Assembly: GCF_037325665.1 (NCBI RefSeq)
Contig: NC_090245.1
Span: 105,982,809-106,046,808 of the forward strand
Source of the DNA: Littorina saxatilis
Lineage: Eukaryota; Mollusca; Gastropoda; Littorinimorpha; Littorinidae
Length of the DNA: 64,000 nucleotides
Direction of reading: 5' to 3'
Each line of letters opens with the position of its first letter. Position 1 is the first letter of the stretch. The position numbers and the translations under genes were made by a program. Shown here piece by piece: positions 31,981 through 43,237 of the stretch. The notes under the pieces are model-generated. The model was not told where the DNA came from and ran no database searches. It saw only the letters and a program-made list of their open reading frames with translations.

Positions 31981-34900
31981 TCATGTTAAATGGCTGGGCA
32001 TGGCTTTGTGAGACTTGGTAGATTTTATAGACATGCGGCTGACAGGTCTAGTGTCTGTGTTGGAAGGCACTGGCGCTGGAGACAGGGCCGGTGGTTGAGG
32101 GCTGTTGCTCTTTGTGCAGAGGGTCGAGTCTTCAATCAAAAAGTTGTGTAGAAGGCGGTTAACCTCTTCTGGTGCCTCAATCATAACCATGTGGCTGGCG
32201 TCAGGAATCACTTCTAGTCTGGAGCGGTAGATTACCTGTGACAACGGAAAGACTTTCTTATGAAAAAATGTTTAACCGTTGGATGAAATAAGATTGGAAG
32301 CTTACCTGTGCCAAAGGGCAGAAAGAACAAAGCTTTTTATGAAGATGAAGTGACTACAATGTATTTTGTTTGGAAAGAATGAAACATGCCCTTGCTAACA
32401 GGTGTAACACACTGGGGTGGGGATGTAGAGGCAACAGTATGCATTATCTTACACTCACCCACCCTTGCTTTTACAGAAATGCATTGTGGAAAATGTGAAA
32501 TGTACTCGTCACGCTCCACTCAGTTGCCTATACAGTGGAACCCCTGTTTTAAGACCCTCGTGGGCGGGGATGTAGCTCAGTCGGTAGCGCGCTGGATTTG
32601 TATCCAGTTGGCCGCTGTCAGCGTGAGTTCGTCCCCACGTTCGGCGAGAGATTTATTTCTCAGAGTCAACTTTGTGTGCAGACTCTCCTCGGTGTCCGAA
32701 CACCCCCGTGTGTACACGCAAGCACAATACCAAGTGCGCACGAAATCCATGTCAGAGTTCGGTGGGTTATAGAAACACGAAAATACCCAGCATGCTTCCT
32801 CCGAAAACGGCGTATGGCTGCCTAAATGGCGGGGTAAAAAACGGTCGTACACGTAAAATTCCACTCGTGCAAAAAACACGAGTGTACGTGGGAGTTTCAG
32901 CCCACGAACGCAGAAGAAGAAGAAGAAGACCCTCGTTTTCCAGACTTTATGTTCGTAAGTAAAAAAAAACTCAGTTAATTTACCTCCATTTTAAGACTCC
33001 CTCCTTTTTGAGTCACTTGAGAAAAAGTGACTCTATGTAATCGGTCAGTGTTAGTCTGTCCGGCCGGCCGTCCGGCCGGCCGTCCGGCCGGCCGTCCGTA
33101 GACACCACCTTAACGTTGGACTTTTCTCGGAAACTATCAAAGCGATTGGGCTCATATTTTGTTTAGTCGTGACCTCCAATGACCTCTACACTTTAACGAT
33201 GGTTTCGTTCTTCTTCTTCTTGGCGTTCGCAGAGGTTACACAATCAGTCCAGCACTGGTGATAAATGTTGTCGTTTTCTCCAACTCCTGTCGACTGCCGT
33301 ATAGTTTGGTCTGCAAGGGAGTTGGTGACGGCCACACTTCTTTTCGTTCCTCATCTAGTAAGGGACATCGCTGTAAGATGTGTTCCGCTGTTTGGTCCTC
33401 TTGACCGCAGGCACAGGTTGGTGATGGCGCCAGCTTGAACTTTCGGTTCATGTGAGCATTGAGCCTGTTGTGGCCAGTACGCAGCCTGATGAGGTTGACT
33501 TGCTGCTCTCTGGACATTGTGTGGTAGTCATCTCTGTTTGTCCTTGGCCTCATCAATGCCTTGATGATTGTCTTCTGCTCACTAAAGCTGACACTGTTTT
33601 CAGGTTGGTCTTCCACGGCTCCTTCTTTTGCCAGCTCATCTGCCCTTTCATTTCCTGGTATCCCACAGTGTGCTGGTATCCACTGGAGGACAACTCTTCT
33701 GGTTTGTCTGACCATCTGTAATGCTTTGGCCAGCTGTGGGAGTTTGTCGTTCTCTAGGGCCTGAAGGACTGAAAGGGCGTCCGAGAGGAAGACAACTTGG
33801 TAGCAAGAGTCTGCGGAGTCCTGAACGAAGGAGGCGGCCTGCATGAGAGCTTCTGCTTCTGCTTTATAGTTTGTGCAGTGTTTGCCAGTGGCAACGCTGG
33901 ATGTAGCTGTATGTCCCCCAGGGAACTGGATGAGAATGCCTGCACCTCCATTGAGCACGGCGTTAGTTGCTGATCCATCGGTGTATACATGGATCCACGC
34001 CTCTTTTGGGTACTGTTCGTCGATCAGGGCTAAGGTGAGTGCCTGTCGAGCTGTGTCATTCTGATCTTCTCCTGAGGTAACATGTGGAACACTGGTGCAG
34101 ATCTGGATGCCTGGTTTCTCTGTTGCCTTGGGGGTTTCCTCTTCTTCTTGAGTCAGAGGTAGAGTGTTCTGTGGAAGGACTTCCCTGTACTGTCGAGAAA
34201 GTCTCTTGCTCTCGTGTACAAAACTGCTCCGTTTAAGCCGGTTCTTGGTGAGGTTGCTCAGTCTGTGCTTCATGGGGTGGTCGGGTAGGCACTTGAGCTT
34301 CTCGGCCTGTACCATAGTCTTGGCTTCTCTTCTCTGACAGAGGGGTTGGATGGTGGTAAGCTTCTCCATTTCCTTGATGGGCGTGGATTTCATTGCACCG
34401 GTGATGAGTCGGAGGGCCTGGTTTTGCACACGGTCAAGGGTCTGCAGGTTTGTCTTGGCTGAGGTTGACCACGCTGTGGAGCCGTACTCGAGGTGGGGTC
34501 TGATGGTTTCGTTGACCTTTGACCTTTTTCAAGGTCACAGGTCAGCGTCAAAGGAAAAATTAGACATTTTATATCTTTGACAAAGTTCATCGGATGTGAT
34601 TGAAACTTTGTAGGATTATTCTTTACATCAAAGTATTTACATCTGTAGCCTTTTACGAACGTTATCAGAAAAACAAGGGAGATAACTAGCCTTTTCTGTT
34701 CGGCAACACACAACTTAACGTTGGGCTTTTCTCGGAAACTATAAAAGTGACCGGGCTCAAATTTTATGTGAACGTGACTCATTGTGTTGTGAATAGCAAT
34801 TTCTTCCTGTCCATCTGATGCCTCATATAATATTCAGAACTGCGAAAGTGACTCGATCGAGCGTTTGCTCTTCTTGTTAAAACCTTATTTTCTGAGATTT

Positions 34901-37409
34901 TGTGAGGTCAAAGATGGGTTCCACAGTAGCGTGTCAATAATAATACAAGAATTTATAAGGCGCACATATCTCACCACAAGGCGACTCAAGGCGTGTAAAT
35001 GTGTAAATAACAAACACATTCACATACACACGCATACCTCTTCCATATGCTCCTCTTCTTTCAAAGTGACTAGCCGGTCCTGAGCACCATAGACAAGCAG
35101 CGTAGGGCACAGCAACCACTGATGATACAGTTCATCGCCATCAGGCCAGTCCTGGCCGTTCATTGTGTGCTGCAGAACGTAGGTAGGAATGGCAAAGGCC
35201 TGGTCCTTGTCCACCACAGGTTTTCTTGCTGCGTGAAATGCACTTCTGTTGAAAACATAGCAATTGGTAGTTTGTCAGCTTCCTTTCAACTCACTCATTA
35301 CACTTATGTACATGCAAAACTGACTGAGCTACACATGGAGCGTCTTCACCAGAAATTTGTGGTATTAAAATACCGGAAGTAAAATCGGCAACTAACCTTG
35401 ACATTTTGTTGCACCTATTAGTTTCTGGACAAATATAATGCAATCCCTTTGTTGTGGCCTAGTTTTGACTGGCTGGTATAGCAAAGTGACCAATTTCTGT
35501 AAGAACCATAAGGGGTACTTGTGAAGAAATACAGCTTTTGAAAATGGCAACCGTGATCACTAACTACATATTTTGCAAACCAATGCAAAGACAGTAGATG
35601 CACAGCACCGCTGAAGCGTTAGGTTATTAAATTTAGAATAATGCAATTCGGGAAACAATTGTGGAATGATTTCTTCCTAGTCTAGTGTATCACATACAGA
35701 ACTGAAAGCGTATATGAACACAAAGACCTGCCAAATTACTTTTTGGTGTCAATGGTGTTGTGATACACCCAAAACAGATGCAACGACTGAAAACTACATG
35801 ACCCCCCAAATAGGCCAGATCAAACGTACTTGTGAAATCCACAGTTGAGACAAGGTCTGAAGCATCCCAGCATGCAAGTGGGTAGAGAGAAGAGTCCGGG
35901 CTGTGGAGCTAAGGGAGTAGGTGCACCCCCACTAATGAGAACCAGTTTCTGGACTCTCCTCGATCGTCTTCGTCCCAATAGAACAGCAAACGAACACCTG
36001 CAATCAATGCATTTGACTGGGTTTAAAAATAAAGTTGCCAGCTCTCAAATAACTAGAACACAAAATAAAAACGTTCAAAATTATGTTGCTCTGGCATCCA
36101 TTAATTATTAAAAAAATCCCACAGATACATGTATCAATATACTGCAGAGGTTTTCAAAATGGGAAAAAAGTGCCTTAAGATTATTGTTTTATCTCAACCC
36201 TTATCTGTACAAATGGTTACCAACATTTTCTTCCAAACCATAATGATACACAGGTCATGTTAATTAGCCTCACTAACTAATGGTTAAGGGAATGAATACA
36301 GGAACATAACTAAAATGTTGTTAAGAAACTCACCCATAGGAATGACCAATAACAACGTTTCTCTTCTTGCAGTACTTGTCAAAAATGCCCTCGATGTCTG
36401 CAGCAATTTCGAGAAAATGATAAGACTTTTTGTCCTTTGGTGTACAGCTAAGTCCATGTCCAACGAGATCTGGTGCAATGATTTCATAGCCTTCATTGGC
36501 AAAGTGGCGTATCTGTGTCTGCCACACACTGGAGGAACCTCCAACACCATGGATAAAAAATAACAGTGTTGTAGGGCGTCTCCTGGGGCTCATCACACCA
36601 TTCCGCATCGGTGTTGACTGTGTAGTCTGTTCTGCAAATTGTGAGGTGACGTTATTCCTACTTTGAATTGAAGGTGAAGGGTTTTCTGCAATAGACTTAC
36701 TAATTTCAGCCAGCTCAGAGTCTGACAAACCACTGGCACTGTCCCTTTCAGCATCCTGAGTTTCTGTCCTGTTCGGCCCAAGAGAATGTGAAGGGGTCTT
36801 GTTTGAAGACTCTTTGTTGGCAGCTTTATCACTGTGGCTTTCAACTCCACCATCTATTCTCGGTGACAGTTTGCTGAGAGCTTTATCAGCGGGGCTGTCG
36901 GCCTCGCCTTCTGCTCCGGCTGAACTGGGAACTGCCCCGGTCACAGGAACGCCACTTTCACTCACAGGCACGTTGTGCAAAGCCACCTGCACTGATGAAG
37001 GTGAAGTAAATTCCGCCTTGCTGCCAGAGGCGCTGATTTCACGCTTGGTAATATCCCCAACCCCTCCACCACTGGGGTCTACAGAGTTCGGCAGAGGGTT
37101 AGAGGACTGAGTGGTAGTCTTGGCTGCGGCTCCTTTTTTCTGGTTGCTCTTGGGCATGCTGAGAGGCCCAGCAGAGACCACTCCTGCTTGCAGGCCTTGA
37201 TTTCTGTACAGCTGCTGCATGTTCATCTCCTTCTCAAAACGGGTGTCACGTGGCCGAGCGTTGATGTGCTGAATGCGCAGGAACCTTTTGGGTCGAATCT
37301 CCACCACATGACTCTCGCCAGTGTTTGGAGATACAGGACGAACCCTGTGACGTCGATTCCTGCCAAAGCAGGAGGATGCCCCGCCGCCTTCATTCTGCTG
37401 CCATGCCAT
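31981..37409 (-). CDS. ABHD8: Alpha/beta hydrolase domain-containing protein 8
   Basis: Minus-strand exons 36334-37409, 35830-35997, 35038-35245 and 31981-32235 splice in phase into 568 codons plus TGA. The fold is an alpha/beta hydrolase: oxyanion motif LLFFIHGVGGSSSVW, nucleophile elbow RNVVIGHSYG (Ser357), acid in LLVYGAQDRL (Asp471) and histidine in IPDASHMVM (His499), so the triad is complete. ABHD8 hallmarks are the N-terminal HVVEIRPKRFLRIQHINARP (human TFVEVKPGRVLRVKH), DWPDGDELYH and EAPEEVNRLLHNFL. A low-complexity linker of about 200 residues joins the two parts. The start is the first ATG after a splice acceptor at 37491; a noncoding first exon probably lies near 38034-38110. The physiological substrate is not established. 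Intron 3 holds the nested M1/SINE/R1/LINE insertion. Confidence 0.95.
32562..32928 (+). mobile_element. tRNA-derived SINE, type B head with type A body
   Basis: The head GATGTAGCTCAGTCGGTAGC is followed by the CGGCGAGAGATTTATTTCTC segment of type B, then the GGTGGGTTATAGAAACACGA body and GAAGAAGAAG tail of type A. The 8-bp target duplication ACCCTCGT flanks it (32554-32561, 32929-32936). Confidence 0.85.
33210..34501 (-). mobile_element. 5'-truncated LINE with RNase H domain
   Basis: It is flanked by a perfect 12-bp target duplication, GATGGTTTCGTT (33198-33209 and 34502-34513). Read on the minus strand it ends in an (AAG)n tail at 33210 and is cut at its 5' side, the usual result of target-primed reverse transcription. 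It lies inside R1. Confidence 0.93.
33236..34501 (-). CDS. LINE polyprotein C-terminus: RT end, RNase H, Cys motif
   Basis: The frame is open from the truncated 5' edge to the TAA stop at 33236-33238, 421 codons. It starts in the thumb region of a reverse transcriptase (RPHLEYGSTAW, LDRVQNQALRLITGA). An RNase H domain follows with the catalytic VYTDGSAT, YKAEAEAL, FLSDALSVL and the helix WIPAHCGIPGNERADELA. It ends with a zinc-binding-like CACGQEDQTAEHILQRC. RNase H in this place is typical of the I/Jockey-related LINE group; in molluscs the Nimb clade is likely, by inference. The endonuclease and most of the RT are absent because of 5' truncation. The remaining frame has no stop, so the insertion is fairly recent. 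Confidence 0.9.
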   Translation of the reverse strand, partial: RPHLEYGSTAWSTSAKTNLQTLDRVQNQALRLITGAMKSTPIKEMEKLTTIQPLCQRREAKTMVQAEKLKCLPDHPMKHRLSNLTKNRLKRSSFVHESKRLSRQYREVLPQNTLPLTQEEEETPKATEKPGIQICTSVPHVTSGEDQNDTARQALTLALIDEQYPKEAWIHVYTDGSATNAVLNGGAGILIQFPGGHTATSSVATGKHCTNYKAEAEALMQAASFVQDSADSCYQVVFLSDALSVLQALENDKLPQLAKALQMVRQTRRVVLQWIPAHCGIPGNERADELAKEGAVEDQPENSVSFSEQKTIIKALMRPRTNRDDYHTMSREQQVNLIRLRTGHNRLNAHMNRKFKLAPSPTCACGQEDQTAEHILQRCPLLDEERKEVWPSPTPLQTKLYGSRQELEKTTTFITSAGLIV

Positions 37410-37490
37410 GATGCAAAGGCAGCGTTTAGGGGATGGATGGAATGTTGGTGAGTCACTGCATTGCTTGCTCTTATTTCTAGTTGCTGTCAC

Positions 37491-38033
37491 CTGTGAAACA
37501 GAGCCATTTTTTTAATGACCTCCGGTTTGAACATGAAAGTCAAACTGTGGGGATTCCGCTTTCTCCTTTCTTCATTCACACAAATTCTTTTAACTCAAAT
37601 CAATTGTGTTTGCTACTATGACTATAACCACACAATGAGGCATACTTAAATAACGGAAAGGTGTCTAAAAAACTGAAAAACAGACAACAGTTCCAGTCCC
37701 TAATGCAGAATTTAATGCTACATACATACCACTATCATTACTTCTAAGTTGTTGAAACCATCATGTTCACATCGATATCTTTTCCAAAATTCATAATCAC
37801 AACTTTCACTAAACCTGAATATTATCTTAGATTTTGTGTGAATTTGTCAAATCTGTGTTTCTGGACCTTCTGTATTGTAGGCGACAAAAACATCTTGTTT
37901 TCAACGAAGAGCAGGGCAATGCACAGAATCGTAGACTTCTTTGGGCTACCCCTCTTGAATCGTACAGAAACATTTGCCACAAATATGAATACACTACATT
38001 TACTACTTTTGTAAAAACAAAGCAGTTTCTTAC
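37491..38033 (-). other. Probable 5' UTR intron of ABHD8
   Basis: On the minus strand, GTAAGA at 38028-38033 could be a donor and ..TTTCACAG ending at 37491 an acceptor. I see no other feature inside. Confidence 0.4.
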
Positions 38034-38110
38034 ATCACGACGGACAGCTTTCGCTCAAGGAACTCGACCTCCATCTCCATGATAAACATTTTGAGATGTA
38101 CTTCCGGTCG
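38034..38110 (-). promoter_or_regulatory. Probable ABHD8 first exon and promoter with ETS-type motif
   Basis: ACTTCCGGT at 38100-38108 matches the ETS/GABP motif common in housekeeping promoters. Downstream on the minus strand, ATG at 38080 opens a short frame that would hit a stop immediately after splicing from 38034 to 37490 (codons ATG TGA), giving a 16-codon upstream reading frame. The main start would then be the ATG at 37409. All of this is predicted from sequence alone. Confidence 0.4.
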
Positions 38111-38119
38111 AGAAAAACA

Positions 38120-39110
38120 TTCAAAGGTTGGAGCGGAATACGAAAGAAAAACAGATTTAGTTTGTTTTTTTAGATCAAAAAGGATTTTGTTTTCGTTTTA
38201 ACTGCTGTGCATATGTGTTCTTAAATCAAAATAAAATTTTAAAAAGTTGACTTCTGACAATATTTCAAAAATATTAGATAATGACCTTCGTTTATCGTGT
38301 AAAGGACGGTTGTACTTTTGCAAATACCAAGAGGAAGTGGTTATGGCGCCAGCCCAGCGATTTTACGAAATGGCTGTTTTGGTCTACGACGTAATGACTG
38401 AAGAGATCAAAGACTGAAGAGCTTCTGCTATACTCTGGTTTCTGTAACATTTAGTTTTAAAACTACAATGTATAACAACAGCTATTTAAGATATGACTGT
38501 AATCTTCCTCAAGTTCGGTTTGAACTTTCCTATTCATAATTCAGTCTTCTTTCTTCTGTTTTTGGTTGGAAACTTGAGATTTGTATCAAATCACAGGCGA
38601 AAGGTATCGTTCACAGGACCACCACTATCATAGTAAGACTACCTGTAATCAAATATCAGCAGATCAGTATCTAAAATTGCAAGATTCTTCTGATTTTACT
38701 TTTTAATTTTAGGATCCAAGGATGTGGGAATGGAGGAGATGAAGGACAATCTAGCAATCATGTGCAGATTCCTGTGCATGTTTCTCTTCTTGGGGGTTGT
38801 AAATCTACTACATGAATCACTGCAGTGTAGACAGTAGTGGAAAATCTGTCACTCTAGTCTTGTTTAGTTTAGTTTATGGGCACAAATGCAGTAGGCTATC
38901 AAGCCCAATAATCATGCCATCAATATTTTGTTTTATTTGGGTCTGCATATCTTCTTGGGGAAATTCCATTCATTCGTCAAGTTCAAATTTAATTCTTGAG
39001 ATTGTATTGATTAATATCTTCGTCCAGCTGGTTTTTGAAGGATTTGATATTGTGTGCTTTATTAACAGACGGTGCGAGGGCATTCCAAAGAGGTGCAGTT
39101 ATGGTTAAAA
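38120..39110. other. Region between the divergent ABHD8 and BLM genes
   Basis: No exon is supported. It should include the BLM promoter or first noncoding exon, but I cannot point to it. A fragment of the palindromic foldback lies at 38592-38642, and 39055-39100 (CGAGGGCATTCCAAAGAGGT) resembles a LINE 3' region. Confidence 0.35.
38592..38642. repeat. Half copy of the palindromic foldback
   Basis: CACAGGCGAAAGGTATCGTT and the following bases match one arm of the 93-bp palindrome at 39758-39850 with several changes; the second arm is missing. Confidence 0.65.
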
Positions 39111-39115
39111 AAAAA

Positions 39116-40126
39116 CAGGGTTCGTACAGGTCATGGAAAACCTGGAAAGTCATGGAATTTGATTTTTAATTTTCCAGGCCTGGAAAGTCATGGAATTTCA
39201 ATTCAAGTCATGGAAAGTCATGGAATTGAACAAAAATAAGAAAGAAAACAAATTAACCTTTAGCACGCCAGCGGCTATTTTTGTCGCCCAGCCATTCCCC
39301 CCCCCCCCCCCCCCCCTCTTTGCCAGCCAGCAGCGATTTGCATCGCCAGCACAAGGCTTGTTCGTATGACCAACTTTTCGTTTGTATTTGCATACGAGAA
39401 TAACGGTATTTTTAACGGCACTTGAGCCAAAGCGAGGCTTACTTCCTTCTGTTATCTCGTCGTGTCGTCTGCGCTGCATTTGAGTCGGTTTCGTTGAAGT
39501 TTTCTGCTTTTGTTTTTGCATCGATAAAGTACTTTAGCGCTTCGACAAGCAAGATGGAGGATGATGAGTTTGAAACTTTCTTTCGAGTTGTTTCTTGACA
39601 ACAAAAAGTATGCGGAATTGGAACGAATTACCAAGGAAGATTTTTGCAATGAACTGTGTATCGCGGTGAAAAAAATGACAGTTCGTCAAGTCACAGTGAC
39701 GGTTACGAAACGGAATTTACGAAAGTGCAGATGGATACAAACAGTGGCTGGTCCAGTCACAGGCGGAAGGTATCGTTCACTGGACCACTACTTTCATAGA
39801 AAGACTTTCTATGAAAGTAGTGGTCCAGTGAACGATACCTTCCGCCTGTGCTCCAGTTTAGTGAAATGACAGGACCAGCAAACATTACCGATAATCTGAC
39901 TGCGTAGCAAATGCTTGACTTGCTTGTCGAAGTGACACTGCGTAGAAACTGACTCAAATTCAGTGCAAAGCAAGCCAGTGTCAAAACTGGCAGTGACAAG
40001 ACGTAAAAAGTTTGCGTGTTCGGAAATGGCGACCTGTGGATCTAGTCATGGAAAATGTTATTGAGGCTCATGGAAAGTCATGGAAAAGTCATGGAATTTT
40101 GTTTCTAAAAACCAGTGGGGACCCTG
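39116..40126. mobile_element. TIR element R5, copy 1 (CATGGAAAGTCATGG type)
   Basis: Ends are CAGGGTTCGTACAGGTCATG and GTGGGGACCCTG (inverted CAGGGTYC). The inside repeats GGAAAGTCATGGAATTT, holds a C run at 39298-39316 and a reading frame broken after about fourteen codons from ATG 39554. A palindrome is inserted at 39757-39856. A tandem sister copy follows. Confidence 0.7.
39758..39850. repeat. 93-bp palindrome, 46-bp perfect arms, one-base centre
   Basis: Left arm CACAGGCGGAAGGTATCGTT.. and right arm ..AACGATACCTTCCGCCTGTG pair over all 46 bases around the single A at 39804. The sister repeat lacks it, and TCCAG flanks it on both sides, so it is an insertion of about 100 bp with a 5-bp target duplication. 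Confidence 0.92.
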
Positions 40127-40127
40127 A

Positions 40128-41498
40128 CAGGGTTCGTACAGGTCATGGAAAACCTGGAAAGTCATGGAATTTGATTTTTAATTTTTCAGGCCTGGAAAGT
40201 CATGGAATTTCAATTCAAGTCATGGAATTTAAAAAAAAAAAAAAAAAAAAAATTTAACCTTTAGCACGCCAGCAGCGATTTTCGTTGCCCAGCCATCAGC
40301 GATTTGCGTCGCCAGCACAAGGCTTGTTCGTATGACCAACTTCTCGTTCGTATTTGCACTCTCTACAACCCTATCTTTTGCTAACACAAGAACACAGACA
40401 GGCTATGAGCAAACTACGTATAAGTGCCCATGACTTAGAAATCGAAAAGGGCAGATACACGGGAACACCAAGGGAGGAAAGACTATGCAGAAACTGTGGA
40501 GTGGTGTAGGATGAACTTCACTTCCTTGATTCGTGTACAATGTATGCTCATCTCAGGCAACAGTTATTACCGAATACTTCCACCGGCAGTGATGAAATAA
40601 GAGTCAGTTCTTTGTTTACTGACAGCGACATCCAATGGCAATTGGCAAAATATGTGTACGATTGTTTTCAACTACGCAGGTGCAATGCGTCTTCCGACTG
40701 ACTGTCCTCAATAACTTATGCTCATCTTCAGGTCCTCTTTGTTCACCCTGTTCCACTTGGTTTTGTATTACATGTATGTTATGTTATGTTATATTGCTGT
40801 TTTCCTGTACTTATATATCTTGTATGTGTCAATAGGCTCTGTGCTTGACAATAAATTCTGATTCTGATTCTGCATACGAGAGTAACGGTATTTTTAACGG
40901 CACTTGACCCAAAGCGAGGCTCACTTCCTTCCGTTATTTCGTCGTGTCGTCTGCGCTGCATTTGAGTCGGTTTTGTCGAAATTTTCTGCTTTTGTTTTTG
41001 CATCGATAAAGTACTTTAGCGCTTCGACAAGCAAGATGGAGGATAATGAGTTTGAAACTTTCTTTCGAGTTGTTTCTTGACAACAAAAAGTATGCGGAAT
41101 TGGAACGAATTACCGAGGAAGATCTTCGCAATGAACTGTGTATTATGGTGAAAAAAATGACAGTTCGTCAAGTCACAGTGACGGTTACGAAACGGAATTT
41201 ACGAAAGTGCAGGTGGATACAAACAGTGGCTGGTCCAGTTTAGTGAAATGACAGGACCAGCAAACATTACCGATAATCTGACTGCGTAGCAAATGCTTGA
41301 CTTGCTTGTCGAAGAGACACTGCGTAGAAACTGACTCAAATTCAGTGCAAAGCAAGCCAGTGTCAAAACTGGCAGTGACAAGACGTAAAAAGTTTGCGTG
41401 TTCGGAAATGGCGACCTGTGGATCTAGTCATGGAAAATGTTATTGAGGCTCATGGAAAAGTCATGGAATTTTGTTTCTAAAAACCAGTGGGGACCCTG
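40128..41498. mobile_element. TIR element R5, copy 2, carrying a LINE fragment
   Basis: It has the same ends and inside as copy 1 and lies one base after it. It lacks the palindrome and carries a LINE fragment at 40359-40870. Confidence 0.7.
40359..40870 (+). mobile_element. LINE 3' end fragment with (ATTCTG)n tail
   Basis: A frame reads LTQEHRQAMSKLRISAHDLE.., then GRYTG, ERLCRNCGVV, one stop, and DELHFLDSC, the cysteine-containing C-terminus of many LINE polyproteins. The tail is (ATTCTG)n and TGCA flanks both sides. Comparison with R5 copy 1 gives the empty site. Confidence 0.75.
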
Positions 41499-41572
41499 TA
41501 TGTAGGATGCCTGGGAGAAAAAGGCAATGGGACATTTGTCCCCCTCAACCAAATTCCGATGGGACATAGTCG

Positions 41573-41982
41573 GGCGGGGGATATAGCTCAGTTGGTAGCG
41601 CGCTGGATTTGTATTCAGTTGGCCGCTGTCAGCGTGAGTTCGATCCCAGGTTCGGCGGAAATTTATTTCACAGAGTCAACTTTGTGTGCAGACTCTCTTC
41701 GGTGTCCGAACCTCCCCCCGTGTACACTACATTGGGTGTGCACGTTAAAGATCCCACGATTGACAAAAGGGTCTTTCCTGGCAAAATTGCTTAGGCACAG
41801 TTAATAATTGTCTACCTATACCCGTGTGACTTGGAATAATAGGCCGTGAAAGGTAAATATGCGCCGAAATGGCTGCAATCTACTGGCCGTATAAAATTTC
41901 ATCTCACACGGCATCACTGCAGAGCGCCTAGAACTGTACCCACGGAATATGCGCGATATAAGACTCATTGATTGATTGATTG
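41573..41982 (+). mobile_element. tRNA-derived SINE, type C, with (ATTG)n tail
   Basis: The head GATATAGCTCAGTTGGTAGC with B box GAGTTCGATCCCAGG is followed by a body containing CGTTAAAGATCCCACGATTG and GGAATATGCGCGATATAAG. The target duplication ATAGTCG lies at 41566-41572 and 41983-41989. Confidence 0.88.
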
Positions 41983-42392
41983 ATAGTCGAAGGCAAGAAG
42001 CGCCAAAGAGGCTTGTACGCGTTTTAACCAAAGATGCAACATGGTGCAATATATGGTGCCATCAGAGAATTAACCGCTATATCGTGTTATCTCTGTATGT
42101 GTGAGTGTGTGTGTGTAACCTTGCTGAACTTTCTGGTAGCTCGTTCAGAGGCTCGTATTTGCAAGTCTTGTTGGTTTTCTAGATTCTTTATTTTCCAAGT
42201 CATCAGTTCTCTAGTTCCGTTGGCAATGTCAATAATAACGGATAACGCATGCGCAGTATGACAAAAGGATTGCTGTAAGCTCCTGATTGGTGCGTATTCT
42301 ACATAACAAAGCGATGCATCTATCTCGCAGCAAAACTCGTCTGCTACAGATAAAAATACAAAAAGTTCGCAGTTAGCCGGTTGCCTGGTTTG

Positions 42393-42817
42393 GTGACTGA
42401 CTGACTATTAGGGTTTAACGTCCTCTTAGACCAACTGGGATATTGGGACAGGTATTGGTAATACGCTGAAGATATGGTGTGATACTTTGATTCGAACAAG
42501 CCCGCTGTGGCTGTCTTCTTCGACACACCAGCATTGGGTTTGTCTCGTCAAAGTATCGAAATACGATCATGATAATCGGAGACGAGAGATGATGCATGCG
42601 TGTCTTCGTGTTTTCCAAGCCCTGAGACTTTCGCTGTGAACGTGGGATCTTTTTCGTGCGCATGTGTGCACACGGGGGTGTTCAGACACCGATGAGAGTC
42701 TGCACAAAGTTGACTCCGAGAAATAAATCTCTCGCCGAACGTGGGGATCGAAACCACGCTGATAGTGACCAACTGGCTACAAAGCCAGCGCGCTACCAAC
42801 TGAGCTACGTCCCCGCC
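42393..42817 (-). mobile_element. tRNA-derived SINE, type B, reversed
   Basis: Near full-length reversed copy of 29436-29866, ending in the complement of GACGTAGCTCAGTTGGTAGC. The two copies differ by scattered substitutions. Confidence 0.88.
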
Positions 42818-43237
42818 TCTCCTGGTTTGGTCAGCAAAGTCCAACAGGAAGATACCTAAAATACTTGACTGCCACCGGCTTAAACTATAAACTACATACA
42901 AGAGTAATCTAACTTGGTTCCCTGACTTTTACAATAACAATGAGTGAGTGAATGAGTGTATGTGTGTATGTGTCTGTGTGAAACTATTAAATAATTAATC
43001 TACAATAATAACGTTACATTTAACATACACAATAATTACAACAGACAAAATAATCACTCTGTCACGTGTGTGTATGTGTGTTGATCCGAAGTAAGGTGTA
43101 CATTTGGTGGCGCAGTGGTACGTAATCTCAATGCGCCCTTTGACGCACTAAAAGGAATTGTGATGGGACATTTTCAGAATTAATGCGCCAATGGCGCAGG
43201 GCGCACTAGTAAATGAAACCCTGAGGATAAACAGAAG

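Larger units (their letters stand above)
33010..34878 (+). repeat. Dispersed repeat R1, copy 2, split by a LINE
   Basis: The two halves, 33010-33209 and 34514-34878, continue exactly as in uninterrupted copies. A perfect DR1 motif is at 34532-34544. It lacks the second half-unit of copy 1. Confidence 0.85.
32533..34926. mobile_element. TA-target MITE (M1) split by a SINE and by R1 with a LINE
   Basis: The left end CAGTGGAACCCCTG follows TA at 32531-32532, and the right end GGGTTCCACAG precedes TA at 34927-34928. Between them lie a SINE (32562-32928) and an R1 copy (33010-34878) that itself holds a LINE (33210-34501). The element's own sequence is only 32533-32561, 32937-33009 and 34879-34926. 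Confidence 0.75.

Noticed and set aside
36799-37110. 103-codon plus-strand frame
   Set aside because: It is the antisense of the ABHD8 linker exon.
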